Positions 43,125 to 45,020 of a stretch of 45,020 nt of DNA are shown here, piece by piece. Position 1 is the first letter of the stretch. Every line of letters starts with the position of its first letter. The DNA lies in IMG/VR virus record IMGVR_UViG_3300020160_001711, positions 1-45,020 of that record. One strand, written 5' to 3'. The position numbers and the translations under genes were made by a program. A model generated the notes under the pieces. It was not told the DNA's origin and searched no databases. It was given only the letters and a program-made list of their open reading frames with translations. Source of the DNA: a virus.

Positions 43125-44407
43125 TGTGTTGAATTATTAGAAACCTCCCTCCTAAAACCCTCTAATATAGATTCTATTAAATTTCCACCACCACTAGAAG
43201 ATTCTGTCACATTTATAATATCTTGCTCAAATAACATATGATATAGAAAGTTTTGACTTTCTGCCACCAGCCCTTGAAGTGTAATACTTACCATATAAGC
43301 ATCTGGCACTATGGTTAAAACTTTACTACTACCTTTCAAACTTGGAACATTTAAGTAATAACTTCTTCTAGAACCCATAAATTGAACAGATAGTCCAGAT
43401 ATATAAGCATATGGCATAAATTTCACACCTGGTATCATAACTTCATACAAACAAGGAGGATCTATCAAATCTCTACTTTTTCTATTCGGTCTATTTTGGT
43501 ATATTAACATATATATCAATTGCCAATTTCTTTGAACATCTTCTATAGTGGACCAACCAGTGTTTATTAAAGGGAATGTAAATCTTAAAGAATCTCCACT
43601 CGCAGCATTTTGATAAAATTGAGGTTTTTCTATATAAATACCAGGCTCCATGATATTCATACTTGTGGATAATCCATAAGATAAACCTTCAGCCTTACCA
43701 GCCAAATCACCAATCATCGCACCCAATCCACCTTTTTTGGTAAATATGTGATCGTCTGTACTAAAAGCATTTTTAACGGCATTTGGAACGTCTTCGAAAT
43801 ATGGCATAATATAGTTGAATTTAGTATCCTCTGTTATATAAAGACCCTCATATGGTGTTAAAACGCTAGAAGATGCTTTGTCCCATGTTATCGAATTTAA
43901 AAAACCACTAGCATTTTTTCCAGTTATCAATTCCGTAAGTCCAGAATTTAATACACCACTCCCAAAATTAGAAGCTCCTCCTAGTAAACCTTTTCCTATA
44001 GATGTTAACCTTTCTCCAAATGAACCACTGAACAAATTACCAAAAGCTCCAGAAAATGTTTTAGAACTTCCTATTAAATTGCCTAATCTCCCCCCAACTT
44101 CCCCGCCCTTGCCAGCAGCTATCAAGCTATAATATGCTAATTGAGCTATTAATGCGTTGGTTTTAAGTCTTTTTTCTTTAAGATTTATATATGGAACATC
44201 TTGTCTGCTTCTTAAATGAGAAGATGTCCAGTGAAAATCATTAACAACATTTATCAATCCAGATGTAGCATCTCCTAAAGAATCACTTTTCAAAAAATTT
44301 CTAGATAAAGATGCAAAAATACCTCTACCCCCAACTGGTATTATTTTCGGAGATCCAGTTGGTACATTACAATCCGTGGTAGATTCGAATTTGAATAAAT
44401 TATTCAC
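43121..44407 (-). CDS. Candidate baseplate/tail-tube-cap protein, gp48-like
   Basis: 428 residues (T4 gp48 364) from a GTG start. The second half has SGDSLRFTFPLINTG, then VQRNWQLIYMLIYQNRPNRKSRDLIDPPCLYEVMIPGVKFMPYAYISGLSVQFMGSRR. DAYMVSITLQGLVAESQNFLYHMLF near the end resembles a conserved block of gp48/gp54-type proteins. Residues about 90-175 are a Gly/Ser-rich stretch (GGEVGGRLGNLIGSSK), with low hydrophobicity except for an early YYSLIAA part; it may be a flexible insertion. In T4, gp48 and gp54 cap the baseplate and start the tail tube. The gene overlaps gp53-like by four bases. Start supported by CTAAATATT just upstream. Confidence 0.5.
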   Translation of the reverse strand: MNNLFKFESTTDCNVPTGSPKIIPVGGRGIFASLSRNFLKSDSLGDATSGLINVVNDFHWTSSHLRSRQDVPYINLKEKRLKTNALIAQLAYYSLIAAGKGGEVGGRLGNLIGSSKTFSGAFGNLFSGSFGERLTSIGKGLLGGASNFGSGVLNSGLTELITGKNASGFLNSITWDKASSSVLTPYEGLYITEDTKFNYIMPYFEDVPNAVKNAFSTDDHIFTKKGGLGAMIGDLAGKAEGLSYGLSTSMNIMEPGIYIEKPQFYQNAASGDSLRFTFPLINTGWSTIEDVQRNWQLIYMLIYQNRPNRKSRDLIDPPCLYEVMIPGVKFMPYAYISGLSVQFMGSRRSYYLNVPSLKGSSKVLTIVPDAYMVSITLQGLVAESQNFLYHMLFEQDIINVTESSSGGGNLIESILEGFRREVSNNSTQ

Positions 44408-44410
44408 AGA

Positions 44411-44419
44411 AATATTTAG
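44411..44419 (-). promoter_or_regulatory. T4-late-like promoter motif before the gp48-like gene
   Basis: CTAAATATT on the minus strand, 3 bases before the GTG. Its TAA is also the stop codon of the upstream gene. Confidence 0.6.
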
Positions 44420-45020
44420 ACATATGAACCAATGTTATTGGCCTTTAATTTCTTCTCTATACCCATTAAGGAAGGCATGGGTAGATTGTTTCTCAAACTT
44501 TGTCTATATTCTTTTATATAATTATTAAAAGTATTTTTAGGATTATCTTGATACGATTGATCACCATCAACTCTTTTTTCTTTTACAGGTTCATCCGATT
44601 CGTTTTTTTTTTCAGATTGTAAACCAGATATAGATTCATTCAATTTTTCAAAATTTTTATTCAAATTATTGTTCATTTTTTCGAATAAATCGGTTATTTT
44701 GGTTAAAACGCCACCTTCTTTTTCATCAACTTTCGGACTTTCTTTATCTTCAAATTCTTCAGAATTTTTCAAATCTCCCATTGGAGAGTTTTCATTTTCT
44801 GGAGGTTTTGCCATAGAATATGCCGCATTTTCATTTTTTAAATTTTCCTCTTCACTAGCTACTGATTTTAATGATTCAGATTTACTAGATTCTTCAGACT
44901 TTGCTATTTGCAATTCTCCACTAGCATTTTCTGGAGATTCTATGCCATTTAGAAATTCGTTAACTTCCTGCGTAGATTCAGCACCTTGCAATTCATCACT
45001 AACATTTTCTGGAGATTCTA
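44416..45020 (-). CDS. Acidic repetitive virion-associated protein (partial)
   Basis: The frame stays open to the window edge, so the N-terminus is missing; an internal TTG at 44991 is not needed as a start. At least 201 residues are seen. The first part is very acidic and Ser/Glu-rich with a repeated unit (ESPENVSDEL, then ESPENASGEL) and many Glu-Ser pairs, so probably disordered. A predicted coiled coil follows (LTKITDLFEKMNNNLNKNFEKLNESISGLQ). The C-terminus NYIKEYRQSLRNNLPMPSLMGIEKKLK is basic and could bind DNA, an acidic partner or a baseplate protein. It is upstream of the baseplate block and could be a scaffold, a tape-like helper or a fibre component; nothing decides. Confidence 0.65.
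   Translation of the reverse strand, partial: ESPENVSDELQGAESTQEVNEFLNGIESPENASGELQIAKSEESSKSESLKSVASEEENLKNENAAYSMAKPPENENSPMGDLKNSEEFEDKESPKVDEKEGGVLTKITDLFEKMNNNLNKNFEKLNESISGLQSEKKNESDEPVKEKRVDGDQSYQDNPKNTFNNYIKEYRQSLRNNLPMPSLMGIEKKLKANNIGSYV

Noticed and set aside
1-45020. Alternative genetic code (TGA or TAG reassigned)
   Set aside because: Frames end normally with TAA, and TGA is a used stop (3492, 1528, 16539); no gene is interrupted by in-frame TAG or TGA.
1-45020. tRNA or rRNA genes
   Set aside because: No cloverleaf or conserved rRNA segment was seen, and intergenic gaps are too short for tRNAs except the first 519 bases, which show none.

Overview
The window is AT-rich, almost fully coding and intron-free. 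It encodes a recognisable set of T4-type myovirus virion proteins, so it is most likely part of the genome of a large T4-like tailed phage. Diagnostic genes are gp25 and gp6 (baseplate wedge), a gp13-type neck protein, a gp4-type head-completion nuclease, a gp21-type prohead protease, a gp44-type clamp loader and dUTPase. Candidates for the gp16 small terminase, gp53, gp27 and gp48 are also present. The host cannot be named from this sequence. The standard code fits (TGA is used as a stop). Some starts have Shine-Dalgarno sequences and many do not.

Layout: (1) 1-519 has no supported gene and differs in base composition and homopolymer content, so it is probably a contig edge. (2) 520-9770 alternates short strand blocks of small and medium genes. 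Many of these proteins begin with a short N-terminal signature ending in (L/I)xE, like the capsid-targeting peptides of T4 internal proteins that the prohead protease removes. Among them are a tandem duplicate pair, a Cys/His candidate hydrolase, a DUF5661-type protein, two proteins with a GHC or WC motif reminiscent of PcfJ, and a large Pro/Arg-rich protein. A PD-(D/E)XK-like nuclease, a HExxH metalloprotein and a membrane-anchored GAF-like protein lie between them. (3) 9771-37046 is one long minus-strand block. In transcription order it holds gp25, gp6, a large protein in the gp7 position, seven or eight large adhesin or fibre-like proteins, the gp13-like neck protein, a small protein, gp4 and the prohead protease. 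The adhesin proteins carry PKD, InlB-type, FG-GAP, NHL-like, Asp-box and LamG-like repeats. (4) 37122-38348 (plus) has a SAM methyltransferase-like protein and a protein of unknown role. (5) 38350-39746 (minus) has the clamp loader and dUTPase. (6) 39797-40273 (plus) is the small-terminase candidate. (7) 40254-45020 (minus) is a second baseplate block (gp48-like, gp53-like, gp27-like hub and an unknown) preceded by an acidic protein that runs off the window.

Regulation: a motif close to the T4 late promoter (TATAAATA, here mostly YTAAATAATT or TATAAATATT) precedes about eighteen genes on both strands. It often ends only 5-9 bases before the start codon, which would put the transcription start at or next to the ATG. 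Most boundaries between strand blocks are extremely tight (0-1 bases, or overlapping 3' ends). Two strong hairpin terminators are the exceptions.

Together the genes describe head maturation (protease and its likely substrates, neck, gp4, gp16), baseplate assembly, a large and diverse glycan-binding or adhesion apparatus, and a likely cargo of head-packaged proteins. The major capsid protein, portal, large terminase, tail sheath and DNA polymerase are not in this window.
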